Source: Fulvivirga marina
GTDB taxonomy: Bacteria; Bacteroidota; Bacteroidia; Cytophagales; Cyclobacteriaceae
NCBI RefSeq assembly: GCF_016775155.1
Contig: NZ_JAEUGD010000066.1
Span: 594,833-658,832 of the forward strand
Length of the DNA stretch: 64,000 nt
Reading direction: 5' to 3'
Position numbers and translations under genes: made by a program. The notes below the pieces were generated by a model, which was given only the letters and a program-made list of their open reading frames with translations, made no database searches and was not told the origin of the DNA. Of this stretch, positions 17,904 to 27,655 are shown one piece after another. How positions within the stretch are numbered: the stretch's first letter is position 1; each line of letters starts with the position of its first letter.

Positions 17904-18401
17904 CTATATTTTAGCTCCTTTAAAGTAGTAAAGCCTGATATGATGTCCGGCTTTGGTTTGCCCTATAAAAGCCATTTTGGTACTTGGGAAAACCGCTTCT
18001 CTCCGCTCCTGTTTTAACCGTTCATTTTCTATTAAAGTGATGAGTCCTATACAATCAGACTGACCTGAAATATAAAGAGTTTCCAAAAAGTCGCGCGTAA
18101 GCACGGCTAGTTTGTCTACCAAACCCGGTATACGGTATTTTGGATGGATTAGTGTTCTGAAGTTATAAAAATAATTATCATTGAGCTTGGGGATTCTGGC
18201 TCGTTGAGCCGTAGTAACACCAATTACCCGGGCATCATCCACTGCAACAAACACCAATTGTCGTGCCCTTTCGTCAACATTAACGTTTTCAGGCAAAGCC
18301 TTCAGTTGCCTCCAAAACTCCTTCACCCGCTCCTTCAGGTCAAGATCTTTTTCCCAAACGTTTTTAAACAAGATATTCATTGTTGCCATAACCATCAGCA
18401 T
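17904..18401 (-). CDS. unrecognised protein, possibly acyltransferase-like
   Basis: 165 residues, not confidently assigned. The N-terminus has three near-by Met codons; MNILFKNVW (eighth residue) may be the true start. The core shows sheet-like LVFVAVDDARVIGVTTAQRAR followed by LIHPKYRIPGLVDKLAVLTRDF, which resembles the central strand and CoA-binding helix of GNAT acetyltransferases, but the usual Q/RxxGxG/A is not clear. It converges on the P450 gene with a 24-bp gap. No signal peptide. Confidence 0.65.
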   Translation of the reverse strand: MLMVMATMNILFKNVWEKDLDLKERVKEFWRQLKALPENVNVDERARQLVFVAVDDARVIGVTTAQRARIPKLNDNYFYNFRTLIHPKYRIPGLVDKLAVLTRDFLETLYISGQSDCIGLITLIENERLKQERREAVFPSTKMAFIGQTKAGHHIRLYYFKGAKI

Positions 18402-18519
18402 TAACTAAAGTGACCAAAGTTAATATATTGCCCTTACTTTCCATTTATTTATTCATATCTATTAATATTTAAATTAAAAGATGTAAAAATCATAAAATAA
18501 GATAAGGAAATTTGCTGAT

Positions 18520-18527
18520 TATTTTTG
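18520..18527 (+). promoter_or_regulatory. candidate -7 box of the T9SS cargo gene
   Basis: TATTTTTG fits TAnnTTTG and lies 41 bp ahead of the ATG at 18569. It supports that ATG as the start, although the signal peptide core begins only 60 residues later. No -33 box was recognised. Confidence 0.4.
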
Positions 18528-18568
18528 TACCTTAGATTTTTAAAAACAATACCCTTTATAGAGGTTTT

Positions 18569-21289
18569 ATGGATAACCATCTTCGCATACTCTATCGATA
18601 TACACTTGCCAAGTACAAGAAATACCAATCTAGATTTAGTAAAAGCCTTAAAACAGGTCAGTATTATGAATACTCTGAAAAGAAACAAAGGCAGATTGTT
18701 CATAGAATTGACAAGCTGAAGCAACGCCTTTCTTCTCTGAAGTGGCAAATCAAACTGGGTTTGGCATCAGGAACACTGGCCATGTCATTAAGCTTATCTC
18801 AAGCAAACGCCCAACAATTGGGTCCCTTTGTTTCAAATGAACCCAAAAATCCTCTACCCTCCGTACAGCTTAATTCATTTGGCAATGAACACCCTGCAGT
18901 TGTAGATATAGATGATGATGGTGATTTAGATGTTTTTGTAGGTTCAAATTATGGTACAATAGCATTTTTAAGAAACGATGGCACGGCTTCAACCCCCCTG
19001 TTTGTACAACTCTATTCTACTGACAACCCCGCTAACGGTATAGATATTGGAGATTCCGCAACACCTGCTTTTGCTGACTTGGACAAAGATGGTGACTTCG
19101 ATCTGATTATTGGACAATCTTACCAGTATCCCTATTTTCCTAACCCAAATGTTCGCTATTATGAAAATACCGGGTCAGCCTCCAAACCTGTTTTCTCATT
19201 GCCATCAAATGAACACCCGATGGACAATGTCTTTTCAGACAGTTACCATAGCCATCCTGCTTTTGTTGATATTGATGACGACGGGGATCTTGATGTATTT
19301 GTTGGTGGATCGAGAAACACCAATTATTCAAGCTATCGAGAAACTATAAAATTCTGGAGAAACGATGGAACTCTGCCCATTGCTCAGTTTACAGCCGAAG
19401 AAAGTTCTTCAAACCCTATTTCCATCGTGAACCCTGAGTTCGGAGGTACCCTTGATCGTGCTGCCCCTGCTTTGGTCGACATCGATGGCGATGGTGACAA
19501 AGACATGTTTGTGGGTGATGCCAATGGCAATATCAGGTTTTTTAGAAATACAGGAAGCAACACGAGTCCGGCATTCCCATCAGAAATAATCGGCACCAAC
19601 AACCCATTTAATGGCATTAACCTAAGCTCAAATGCGTCTCCAGAATTTGCCGATTTTGATGGAGATGGTGACTTTGATGCCATAGCAGGAAGTGGCCCTT
19701 ACACAAGGCTGCACTATTTTGAAAACATTGGATCTCCGACCTCCCCCAATTTTATAGAGAGGTTTAGTGTTAGCAATCCTTTTGAAGGGCTGACCTTAGA
19801 CTTCAATGCCTCACCTGCCTTTGCCGATCTAGATTTTGATAAAGATATAGATGTAATTATAGGAGGCAAATACGCTGATGACACCATCCAATATTTCCAA
19901 AATAACAATGGTGTATTTACCCAAGTTAATACCCCTGCAAACCCCATTAAAGAAAGCTTCGAGAGCAACCTCTTCAAGTTTAGCCCTGCATTGGCCGACC
20001 TTGATAATGATGGTGATGCAGACATGCTGTTAGGCCTTGAAGACCGATATACATATCCAGGTACAACATTTCTTCATTACTATAAAAACAATAATAATAA
20101 CGCACTTGAGCTACAACCTCCGCTCATTGCTGACACTACCCAAAATCAAACATTCTCACCCACCTTTGGAGATGTAGATCTCGATGGAGACTTTGACCTC
20201 GTTTTGGGAAGCAAAGAAGAGGGCCGCCTCAGGTATTTTGAAAATACTGGCAGCATTACTTCCCCTGCTTTTACTGAACGTACCGGCACTGAGAACCCTT
20301 TTGAGGGAGTATTTTTAATCACCACCCCTTATCGAAATTTTGCTAAGCCCGAATTGATTGACTTGGATCATGACGGTGACTATGACCTTGTAGTTGGTGT
20401 AGGTGATAATGATTATTCCGGGGATTTTATAACCGAAGATGGAACATTAAGATACTTTATGAATGAAGGTGGCGTATTCAGTGAGGCCAAAGGTACTACT
20501 AACCCATTTGATGGTTTTGATGTTGGAAAAGATGCAGATCCTGCATTTGCAGACCTTGATGAAGATGGTGATCTCGATGCTCATGTGGGTAATCACTATG
20601 GAGAGGTTAGGTTCTTTGAAAATCAAAACCAACCTCCCCAAATCTCACTGGGTGTAACTTCTCAGTCCTATACTGAAGGAGACCCACCTGTTGTTCTGGC
20701 CCCTTCTCTGATTATTTCAGATGATACTAATGATGACATCATAGGAGCTCAAATAGCCATTACCGGCAACTATCTAACCGGTACCGACTCGCTTGCTTTC
20801 ACACCGCAAGGTGCAATAACGGGTTCTTTTAACCCTTCCAGTGGAATACTATCGTTAAGTGGTTATGGTTCCATTACAGATTACCAGGCTGCGCTACGAA
20901 CAGTGACCTTTGTCAATACCGGGAGCGAACCAGGTTCTGCGATAAGAACCATTGAAATATCGGCAACTGACTTTGACAATACCACTCCTACACCTGCATC
21001 TATGGAAGTCAATGTAACACCTACTGAAGACCCAATACCTTCAAAATTAACCATTTACAATGCCATTTCTCCTAATAATGATGGTTTGAATGACTGGTGG
21101 GAAATTTTCAAAATATCAAGTCCTAACAAAATTGAACTGTACAATCGTTGGGGAGACCTTGTTAAAACACTCAATAACTATGTTAGCGAGGAAAACACCC
21201 TATTAGATGATCTACCATCGGCGACTTACTACTATAAAATAGAATCTCCTCAAGGAAAGTATACTGGCTATTTAGTTATTAAGAAATAA
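18569..21289 (+). CDS. FG-GAP/VCBS repeat protein with T9SS type B sorting domain
   Basis: 906 residues, secreted. An unusual basic N-terminal extension of about 60 residues precedes the hydrophobic signal core (residues 62-79, ending ANAQ). Then come ten FG-GAP/VCBS-type units, each with an acidic Ca-binding loop such as DIDDDGDLDVFVG or DLDHDGDYDLVVG, followed by a YFENxG-like strand. An immunoglobulin or cadherin-like region occupies about 690-810. The last 80 residues form the gliding-motility-type C-terminal domain (SPNNDGLNDWWEI, YNRWGDLV, ending YLVIKK) that directs export through the type IX system. Its PorP/SprF partner starts 2 nt downstream. Likely role: surface adhesion or binding. 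Confidence 0.92.
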   Translation: MDNHLRILYRYTLAKYKKYQSRFSKSLKTGQYYEYSEKKQRQIVHRIDKLKQRLSSLKWQIKLGLASGTLAMSLSLSQANAQQLGPFVSNEPKNPLPSVQLNSFGNEHPAVVDIDDDGDLDVFVGSNYGTIAFLRNDGTASTPLFVQLYSTDNPANGIDIGDSATPAFADLDKDGDFDLIIGQSYQYPYFPNPNVRYYENTGSASKPVFSLPSNEHPMDNVFSDSYHSHPAFVDIDDDGDLDVFVGGSRNTNYSSYRETIKFWRNDGTLPIAQFTAEESSSNPISIVNPEFGGTLDRAAPALVDIDGDGDKDMFVGDANGNIRFFRNTGSNTSPAFPSEIIGTNNPFNGINLSSNASPEFADFDGDGDFDAIAGSGPYTRLHYFENIGSPTSPNFIERFSVSNPFEGLTLDFNASPAFADLDFDKDIDVIIGGKYADDTIQYFQNNNGVFTQVNTPANPIKESFESNLFKFSPALADLDNDGDADMLLGLEDRYTYPGTTFLHYYKNNNNNALELQPPLIADTTQNQTFSPTFGDVDLDGDFDLVLGSKEEGRLRYFENTGSITSPAFTERTGTENPFEGVFLITTPYRNFAKPELIDLDHDGDYDLVVGVGDNDYSGDFITEDGTLRYFMNEGGVFSEAKGTTNPFDGFDVGKDADPAFADLDEDGDLDAHVGNHYGEVRFFENQNQPPQISLGVTSQSYTEGDPPVVLAPSLIISDDTNDDIIGAQIAITGNYLTGTDSLAFTPQGAITGSFNPSSGILSLSGYGSITDYQAALRTVTFVNTGSEPGSAIRTIEISATDFDNTTPTPASMEVNVTPTEDPIPSKLTIYNAISPNNDGLNDWWEIFKISSPNKIELYNRWGDLVKTLNNYVSEENTLLDDLPSATYYYKIESPQGKYTGYLVIKK

Positions 21290-21291
21290 TT

Positions 21292-22200
21292 ATGAAGAAG
21301 TTTTTACCATTCGTCTTTATTCTCTGCTGGGTGTATAATCAATCCAAAGCCCAACAAGATCCTCTATATGCCCAGTATATAAACAATCCGCTGGTAATCA
21401 ACCCAGCCTATACAGGTATCAATAATGTGTTGAACGCTTCCATTAGCCATCGGGCACAATGGACAAGTATAGAGGGTGCGCCCAATACCACATCTTTAAG
21501 TGTACATTCGTCATTTTTTGAAAACAAGGTAGGCGGAGGTATTCTTCTGGTCAGAGATAAACTTGGAGCTACTACCACTACTCAATTCAATGTTACGGGA
21601 AGCTACAAAATTGAATATGGAGAAAATATCTTCTCTTTTGGTATGCAGGCAGGTGTGCTTAACTTAAAAGAGAACAATGAGGAACTTCTGGTAAAAGACC
21701 CTAATGATCCTGTATTTACCAGCAACGAAAGTTTCTCTAAGTTTAATATTGGGGCTGGTGTCTCACTTAAAGGCCCCACATACTATGTAGGGTTTTCAGT
21801 ACCCAGAATGATCAAAAGCAAAGAAGAATTTGGCAACATACAAACTGAGGTATATCAACGACATTTTTACCTGGCTGCCGGCTACGTTTATCATGTAGGG
21901 GTAGACTTTGCTTTAAAGCCATCTATACTACTTAAAGGAGTGGCTGATGCCCCCTTGTCTGTTGATTACAACGCCAGTCTTATATTCAGAGATAAATATA
22001 CAATAGGTATCATTTCAAGAAACTTTCAAACCTATGGTCTCCTGGCCCAATTAAACATCAATGATAATTTACGCTTCGGTTATATATTTGAAGTCCCCAC
22101 AGAAAAGTCCGTTGGCCCCAGTTTCAATACCCATGAACTGACGCTTACACTTGATATGGAAGTATTTGATTTTCATTTCTTATCAGAAAGGTATTTTTAG
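21292..22200 (+). CDS. PorP/SprF family type IX secretion membrane protein
   Basis: 302 residues. Signal peptide (cleavage near residue 21, SKAQ), then the family hallmark DPLYAQYINNPLVINPAYTG and alternating beta-barrel strands. SprF/PorP proteins anchor or help attach type B cargo at the outer membrane, and are typically encoded next to the cargo they serve. Here the gene follows the VCBS repeat protein by 2 nt, a typical dedicated pair. Confidence 0.93.
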   Translation: MKKFLPFVFILCWVYNQSKAQQDPLYAQYINNPLVINPAYTGINNVLNASISHRAQWTSIEGAPNTTSLSVHSSFFENKVGGGILLVRDKLGATTTTQFNVTGSYKIEYGENIFSFGMQAGVLNLKENNEELLVKDPNDPVFTSNESFSKFNIGAGVSLKGPTYYVGFSVPRMIKSKEEFGNIQTEVYQRHFYLAAGYVYHVGVDFALKPSILLKGVADAPLSVDYNASLIFRDKYTIGIISRNFQTYGLLAQLNINDNLRFGYIFEVPTEKSVGPSFNTHELTLTLDMEVFDFHFLSERYF

Positions 22201-22214
22201 CCCTGTAAAATTCT

Positions 22215-22222
22215 TAATTTTG
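22215..22222 (+). promoter_or_regulatory. candidate -7 box of the queD-folE unit
   Basis: TAATTTTG fits TAnnTTTG, 95 bp ahead of the TTG start, implying a leader of nearly 90 nt. I found no known riboswitch motif in that leader. Confidence 0.35.
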
Positions 22223-22316
22223 CCTTTTGTTTAAAGCAAGGAACTTTTCGTTAAACTTGATGTTATAACATTCGTCATCGAGCTTAGCGACTGAGTCAGT
22301 AAAACATTGTACTAAT

Positions 22317-22724
22317 TTGAAAGTAGCTGTATTTAGAAAGGAGCATTTCAATGCTGCCCATCGATTACATAATCCGGAATGGAGTGAGGAGAAAAATGAT
22401 CTGATTTTCGGAAAGTGCAACAACCCTCATTATCATGGCCATAACTATGAATTATTCGTAAAACTAACTGGTGAGGTTGACCCTGTTACCGGTTATGTTT
22501 ATGATATGAAAGAACTCAGTGATCTTATTAAGGATAAAGTAATTAGCAAATTTGATCACAAAAATCTCAATCTGGACACAGAATACTTTAAAAATTTAAA
22601 TCCTACCGCTGAAAACATTGCCGTGGTCATTTACAATATTCTCAGGAAGGAGTTGGACCATAATTTAGACCTTAAAATCAGATTATATGAAACCGAAAGA
22701 AATTTTGTTGAATACCCAGCATGA
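22317..22724 (+). CDS. queD: 6-pyruvoyl-tetrahydropterin synthase / 6-carboxytetrahydropterin synthase (QueD family)
   Basis: 135 residues. Zinc-binding histidines are seen in HFNAAHRLHN and in HYHGHNYEL; a C-terminal ETERNFVEY block completes the fold. The start is TTG: the family begins exactly at this codon (MKVAVFRKEHF) and there is no in-frame ATG nearby. It converts 7,8-dihydroneopterin triphosphate, the product of FolE encoded just downstream with a 38-nt overlap. QueD (queuosine precursor) or a tetrahydropterin role are both possible, as queC and queE are not in the window. Confidence 0.92.
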   Translation: MKVAVFRKEHFNAAHRLHNPEWSEEKNDLIFGKCNNPHYHGHNYELFVKLTGEVDPVTGYVYDMKELSDLIKDKVISKFDHKNLNLDTEYFKNLNPTAENIAVVIYNILRKELDHNLDLKIRLYETERNFVEYPA

Positions 22725-23376
22725 AAAAGACCTTGTTGATGAGTTTGGTGATGATCATGTGACATCTTCTTACGAAACCCCTCTCAGGCCTGATGCATTT
22801 GATATGAGTGATGATGAAAAAATAAAGCAGATCGAGGGACACTTCAGGGAAATAATGAACATCATGGGTCTTGACCTGAATGATGACTCACTCAGTGGCA
22901 CTCCAAAAAGAGTGGCCAAAATGTTTGTTAAGGAGGTATTCAGTGGTCTTAACCCTGCCAATAAACCTCATGCCCGCCTATTTGAAAACAAATACAAGTA
23001 TGATCAAATGCTTGTTGAAAAGGACATCACTTTCTACTCCCATTGTGAACATCATTTTGTTCCTATTTTCGGAAAAGTACATGTGGCCTATATTTCATCA
23101 GGTAAAGTTATCGGGCTTTCTAAAATAAATAGAATTGTCCAGTATTATGCGAAACGCCCCCAAGTGCAAGAGAGGCTTACTGTTCAAATTTCCAAAGAAC
23201 TTCAAAAGGCATTAAACACAGAAGATGTAGGAGTTGTCGTAGATGCTACGCACCTATGTGTAGCATCCAGAGGTGTGGGAGATACCAATAGTAAAACAGG
23301 TACAGCCTACTTTATGGGCAAATTTAAAGAGAACCAAACAAAGAATGAGTTTTTAAATTATATCAATAGTAAATGA
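22687..23376 (+). CDS. folE: GTP cyclohydrolase I
   Basis: 229 residues. Makes 7,8-dihydroneopterin triphosphate from GTP, the entry step for folate, biopterin and queuosine. Zinc ligands and active-site residues are seen in FYSHCEHHFVP and HLCVASRG. The N-terminal 35 residues before the folded core are poorly conserved in such proteins, and the ATG lies inside the end of queD, so a later start is possible. Full length catalytic domain. Confidence 0.96.
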   Translation: MKPKEILLNTQHEKDLVDEFGDDHVTSSYETPLRPDAFDMSDDEKIKQIEGHFREIMNIMGLDLNDDSLSGTPKRVAKMFVKEVFSGLNPANKPHARLFENKYKYDQMLVEKDITFYSHCEHHFVPIFGKVHVAYISSGKVIGLSKINRIVQYYAKRPQVQERLTVQISKELQKALNTEDVGVVVDATHLCVASRGVGDTNSKTGTAYFMGKFKENQTKNEFLNYINSK

Positions 23377-23430
23377 AATTTTAGCTGAAAGTCTGTAACT
23401 TCATAGGTTGAAACCAACCAACGAAATAAA

Positions 23431-23895
23431 ATGGGACTAGCTGAAGAAATTCAACAAAAAGAATTCAAAAATGAACACCAGAAAACATTAATCAACATAA
23501 TCTTCACGTATAATCACATTATACACGAGATGAATCTGGTTTTCAAAGAGGTAGACATTACAAGACAACAGTACAACGTTTTAAGGATATTGAGAGGGCA
23601 ATATCCTTATCCGGCGTCCATAAGCTTGATAAAAGAAAGAATGCTGGACAAAATGAGTGACGCTTCACGCATTGTACAACGATTAGCGAAGAAAGGACTG
23701 ATCACGCGGGAAATTTCAGAGGATGATCGTAGGTCTGTTGAAGTAATCATCTCTCAAAAAGGATTAGAACTATTATCAATAACTGATGAAAGAGTTAAAG
23801 GCTTTAATCACCTCATTGATAATCTGGATCTAGAAGAAGCAAAACAGCTTAATGGGCTATTAGATAAACTTCGGGAGCCAGTAGCTGTTATTTAA
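23431..23895 (+). CDS. MarR family transcriptional regulator
   Basis: 154 residues. Winged helix-turn-helix in the middle (about 45-110), with the wing signature SEDDRRSVEVIISQKGLELL typical of MarR proteins, framed by dimerisation helices at both ends. It lies between folE and aconitase, followed by a strong hairpin. It may control a neighbouring gene or itself; no ligand is evident. Confidence 0.92.
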   Translation: MGLAEEIQQKEFKNEHQKTLINIIFTYNHIIHEMNLVFKEVDITRQQYNVLRILRGQYPYPASISLIKERMLDKMSDASRIVQRLAKKGLITREISEDDRRSVEVIISQKGLELLSITDERVKGFNHLIDNLDLEEAKQLNGLLDKLREPVAVI

Positions 23896-23908
23896 AGTAG
23901 ATATAAAT

Positions 23909-23934
23909 AAGGATCAGAGGGAGGGCTGATCCTT
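23909..23934 (+). terminator. perfect hairpin after the MarR gene
   Basis: AAGGATCAG and CTGATCCTT pair perfectly (9 bp) around an 8-nt purine loop, 14 bp after the marR-type stop. No T run follows, so termination strength is uncertain. It precedes the candidate aconitase promoter. Confidence 0.5.
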
Positions 23935-23953
23935 AAATAAATAATTTAATTCG

Positions 23954-23961
23954 TAATTTTG
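23954..23961 (+). promoter_or_regulatory. candidate -7 box of the aconitase gene
   Basis: TAATTTTG fits TAnnTTTG and lies 35 bp before the ATG, just past the hairpin of the preceding gene. The -33 box is not clear. Confidence 0.45.
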
Positions 23962-23996
23962 CAGTTCATTTCAAACCCCTTAAATACTCAATATAT

Positions 23997-26270
23997 ATGG
24001 CATTTGATATTGACATGATTAAGGCAGTATATTCTTCAATGGGAGAAAAAATAGATGCTGCCAGAAAGGTGGTAGGTAAACCACTCACACTATCTGAAAA
24101 AATCTTGTATTCTCACCTTCATGCAGAGGAACAACCTCTGGAAAACTTCGTGAGGGCTAAATCATACGTAAACTTTGCCCCTGACAGGGTGGCCATGCAG
24201 GATGCAACTGCACAAATGGCGCTATTGCAGTTTATGCAAGCTGGAAAAAAGCAGGCGGCAGTGCCTTCAACGGTACATTGCGACCACCTTATTCTAGCAA
24301 AGGAAGGTGCAAAGGAAGACCTTCAGAATTCAATCTCCGCAAGTGGCGAGGTGTTTAACTTCCTGGAGTCCGTATCTAACAAGTATGGAATCGGCTTCTG
24401 GAAACCTGGTGCTGGTATTATTCATCAGGTAGTGTTGGAAAACTATGCCTTTCCTGGGGGGATGATGATAGGTACTGATTCACATACAGTAAATGCAGGT
24501 GGTCTTGGAATGGTAGCTGTAGGTGTAGGTGGTGCCGATGCTGTAGATGTAATGGCTGGCATGCCATGGGAGTTAAAATTCCCCAAACTCATCGGTGTAA
24601 AACTTACAGGGCAGCTAAGCGGCTGGGCATCAGCTAAAGATGTAATCCTGAAAGTAGCAGGAATTTTAACCGTAAAAGGAGGAACTGGTGCCATTGTAGA
24701 ATATTTTGGCGAAGGGGCCAAATCTCTATCCTGCACAGGAAAAGGAACCATCTGTAACATGGGTGCTGAAATTGGAGCAACCACATCTACTTTCGGATAC
24801 GACGAAAAAATGGAAGAGTATCTAAGGGGAACCGGAAGAGATGAAGTAGCTGATTTGGCTAACGGTATAAAAGAACATCTTACTGGTGATGAAGAGGTTT
24901 ACGCAAACCCTGAAAAATATTTCGATCAGGTTATAGAAATTAACCTTTCTGAACTTGAACCACACATTAATGGGCCTTTTACTCCTGATAGAGCTACTCC
25001 TCTTTCTAAGTTTGCAGAGGAGGTAAAGAAAAACGACTGGCCTGCAACACTTGAGGTAGGTCTGATAGGTTCATGTACTAACTCTTCATATGAAGACATT
25101 ACGCGTTCAGCATCTATAGCTAAACAGGCTACAGATAAAAACCTGAAAGCAAAAGCAGAATTTACTATTACTCCGGGATCGGAGATGGTAAGATATACAG
25201 TGGATAGAGACGGGTACCTCGAAACATTTGACAAAATGGGTGGGGTTGTACTGGCTAATGCATGTGGTCCTTGTATCGGGCAGTGGGCCAGACATACCAA
25301 TGACCCTACGAGAAAGAACTCCATCATCACTTCTTTCAATAGAAACTTTGCTAAAAGAAATGACGGTAACCCTAACACCCATGCATTTGTAGCGTCTCCC
25401 GAGATCGTTACTGCATTTGCGATTGCAGGTGACCTGACTTTCAACCCTATGACTGACACGCTAACCAACGAAAACGGTGAGCAAGTAAAATTGGATGAAC
25501 CACAAGGTATACAGTTTCCTCCAAAAGGGTTTGATGTAGAAGACAGTGGCTATAAAGCCCCCGCTGCAGATGGTAGTAGCATTGATATAGAAGTTGCTCC
25601 TGATTCAAAAAGGTTGCAACTACTTGAGCCTTTTAAGCCATGGGATGGTAAAAACCTGACTGGCATGAAATTGTTGATCAAAGCTAAAGGAAAATGTACC
25701 ACTGACCACATCTCTATGGCAGGGCCTTGGTTGAGGTTCAGAGGACACTTGGATAACATTGCTGACAATACCCTGACAGGTGCTATCAACTTTTTCAATG
25801 ATCAGGCTGACTCTGTAAAAAATCAATTAACAGGTGAATACGGCCCTGTCCCTGCTACTCAAAGAGCATATAAGGCTGAAAGCATTCCTACAATAGTAGT
25901 AGGAGATCACAACTATGGGGAAGGGTCTTCCAGAGAGCATGCAGCAATGCAACCAAGACACTTGGGAGTAAAGGTTATTCTTGTAAAATCATTTGCAAGA
26001 ATCCATGAGACTAACCTGAAAAAACAAGGTATGCTTGGTCTGACTTTCGCTAACGAAAATGATTATGATAAGATATTGGAAGATGACACCATAGATATCA
26101 TTGATCTAGATCAATTTGCTCCTGATAAGCCATTGACTCTAGTGCTGAAACATGCGGATGGTACTGAAGATACCATCATAGCTAATCACACTTACAATGA
26201 ACAGCAAATTGGATGGTTTAAAGCAGGGTCTGCCCTTAACCTTATCAAAGAAAAGGAAAAGCAGAAGTAA
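23997..26270 (+). CDS. aconitate hydratase
   Basis: 757 residues. Citric acid cycle enzyme interconverting citrate and isocitrate with a 4Fe-4S cluster. Cluster cysteines are Cys360 ([11 protein letters not shown]), Cys423 and Cys426 ([10 protein letters not shown]). The swivel domain has [20 protein letters not shown]. The length and the motifs match the mitochondrial-type aconitase common in Bacteroidota, rather than bacterial AcnA (about 890) or AcnB (about 860). It depends on the Fe-S assembly pathway encoded at 2.4-8.6 kb. Single gene with its own terminator. Confidence 0.97.
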   Translation: MAFDIDMIKAVYSSMGEKIDAARKVVGKPLTLSEKILYSHLHAEEQPLENFVRAKSYVNFAPDRVAMQDATAQMALLQFMQAGKKQAAVPSTVHCDHLILAKEGAKEDLQNSISASGEVFNFLESVSNKYGIGFWKPGAGIIHQVVLENYAFPGGMMIGTDSHTVNAGGLGMVAVGVGGADAVDVMAGMPWELKFPKLIGVKLTGQLSGWASAKDVILKVAGILTVKGGTGAIVEYFGEGAKSLSCTGKGTICNMGAEIGATTSTFGYDEKMEEYLRGTGRDEVADLANGIKEHLTGDEEVYANPEKYFDQVIEINLSELEPHINGPFTPDRATPLSKFAEEVKKNDWPATLEVGLIGSCTNSSYEDITRSASIAKQATDKNLKAKAEFTITPGSEMVRYTVDRDGYLETFDKMGGVVLANACGPCIGQWARHTNDPTRKNSIITSFNRNFAKRNDGNPNTHAFVASPEIVTAFAIAGDLTFNPMTDTLTNENGEQVKLDEPQGIQFPPKGFDVEDSGYKAPAADGSSIDIEVAPDSKRLQLLEPFKPWDGKNLTGMKLLIKAKGKCTTDHISMAGPWLRFRGHLDNIADNTLTGAINFFNDQADSVKNQLTGEYGPVPATQRAYKAESIPTIVVGDHNYGEGSSREHAAMQPRHLGVKVILVKSFARIHETNLKKQGMLGLTFANENDYDKILEDDTIDIIDLDQFAPDKPLTLVLKHADGTEDTIIANHTYNEQQIGWFKAGSALNLIKEKEKQK

Positions 26271-26285
26271 TTTCTCTAAAACTCT

Positions 26286-26314
26286 AAAAGGCAGCTTATG
26301 GCTGCCTTTTTTTT
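26286..26314 (+). terminator. rho-independent terminator of the aconitase gene
   Basis: AAAAGGCAGC pairs with GCTGCCTTTT around a 5-nt loop and is followed by more T, 16 bp after the stop codon. Confidence 0.9.
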
Positions 26315-26869
26315 AAACCAACTTTTAATTGACTTTTCATACCCTACTATTCTAAAAATTAATTTTACAAGCACGTAATAGTCCACTCCTTACACTTTCT
26401 TGATTTAAATTTTCATATTGAAATTTAAAAATAAAATGACAATAAACGTATATGGAGTTCCCCAGGGCTTTACACAAGGTTAGCAAAGAAAAACAGAAAG
26501 GGAACATGTGTTATCAATCCACCATCACATGACATAAATGAAATTATTTATACTCCGATAAAATCTAATTTCATGACAATATTCACTAACCATTCATAGC
26601 AGTACCTCTTTTCCAAAATTAAAAGCACTTATTTTGCATTAACCTATATATAAAAACAGAAGATAGAGATGAAGCCCCAGACTTCATTGATTTTCTAAGA
26701 AGTGAATACCCTTATAACAAACAGGAAATTAGGGATAATGTAAGGTATTTTGCATTTGCAGCTTCAGGTGTCAGCAGTGCCCGGAAATAAACTTACCTGG
26801 TACCCTTTCAGACAAAGTCTTCATTATTAGTGTATTATTAAAAGCTATTAGCTTCTAAATTTCACCATA
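26315..26869. other. gene-poor stretch with a possible coding remnant
   Basis: No complete gene is visible in these 555 bases. From about 26638 to the stop at 26790 one plus-strand frame reads like protein (about 50 residues, including EDRDEAPDFIDFLRSEYPY and ending VSSARK) but has no ATG, GTG or TTG start in place. It may be the tail of a decayed gene. The rest is AT-rich and featureless to me. The final part abuts the stop of the transpeptidase gene on the other strand. Confidence 0.3.
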
Positions 26870-27448
26870 TCATGTAACAATTTTTACAGGCATTCCCTCA
26901 TAAATATATTTATAAATTTCATTGACATCCTTATTCTTCAATGATACACACCCTAAAGTCCAATTCATCTTGTAATCTATCGCATGATCATATCCTGCGG
27001 GCACACCATGAATGCCTATTTCACCACCAATCTTAGCCGTTTCCGGAATGAGTCCCTCCTTCTTGGCTTGCTTATGTTTTTTCCATGAATCTTGAGTTGG
27101 GTAATCTATCCAGATAAACTTTGACCAGCTTTTATGAGGATAAAACCCTCGAATAGAAAACACACCTTCCGGCGTCCGTTCATCTCCCTCCATTAACTTA
27201 TCCCCAACAGGATCGCCTCCAAATACTACAGGATATTCCTTCACCCTTACATCTTCAGAGTATAAAGTAAGCTTATATTCACTTTTATCGATAAGTATTC
27301 TCAGTTTTTTCTTATCAACCTTTAATGAATCCATGAGTCGATCAAGCTCAATCGAATAATTCAGATAATCTTCATATTTATCAATACTGCCACATTGAAG
27401 CAACGTAGTCAGCATAATTACACATATTTGCAAATTGAACTTCAACAT
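26870..27448 (-). CDS. L,D-transpeptidase (YkuD domain) lipoprotein
   Basis: 192 residues. Signal with lipobox near residue 19 (TLLQC). The YkuD domain covers about 50-190: it holds IRGFYPHKSWSKF, the catalytic-region histidine in GIHGVPAGYDH, and the nucleophile Cys167 in TLGCVSLKN. The more usual ending is SHGCVRL; the variant here, lacking the arginine, resembles the YafK-like branch. It would cross-link or modify peptidoglycan, or attach proteins to it, in the periplasm. Single gene. Confidence 0.88.
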   Translation of the reverse strand: MLKFNLQICVIMLTTLLQCGSIDKYEDYLNYSIELDRLMDSLKVDKKKLRILIDKSEYKLTLYSEDVRVKEYPVVFGGDPVGDKLMEGDERTPEGVFSIRGFYPHKSWSKFIWIDYPTQDSWKKHKQAKKEGLIPETAKIGGEIGIHGVPAGYDHAIDYKMNWTLGCVSLKNKDVNEIYKYIYEGMPVKIVT

Positions 27449-27655
27449 TGTAACTTATTTTTCACGGATAATGCTTAACGAATTGAAATTTAATTTATTT
27501 TAATTATTGAAAAGATAATAGCCATAGACACAATTTTATTGAGGTTTCTTAAATGTTAAAAGCTTTTGACATTACCGTCTTTAAAAAAGTGTTTTTTTTA
27601 AATATTAATGCTCTAAAATCTTTATTTAACCTATGAAATATTATATATTTCACAC

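Noticed and set aside
18895-20600. Tandem DNA repeat in the VCBS gene
   Set aside because: Repetition is at the protein level only (acidic Ca-binding loops); the DNA units are too diverged and unevenly spaced to be a tandem repeat or a CRISPR.
22223-22316. PreQ1 or other riboswitch in the queD leader
   Set aside because: No matching stem and A-rich tail pattern was found by eye; left as a computation to run.
24443-25468. Long minus-strand frames (113 and 180 codons) opposite aconitase
   Set aside because: Antisense to a fully conserved enzyme; composition is that of a shadow frame.
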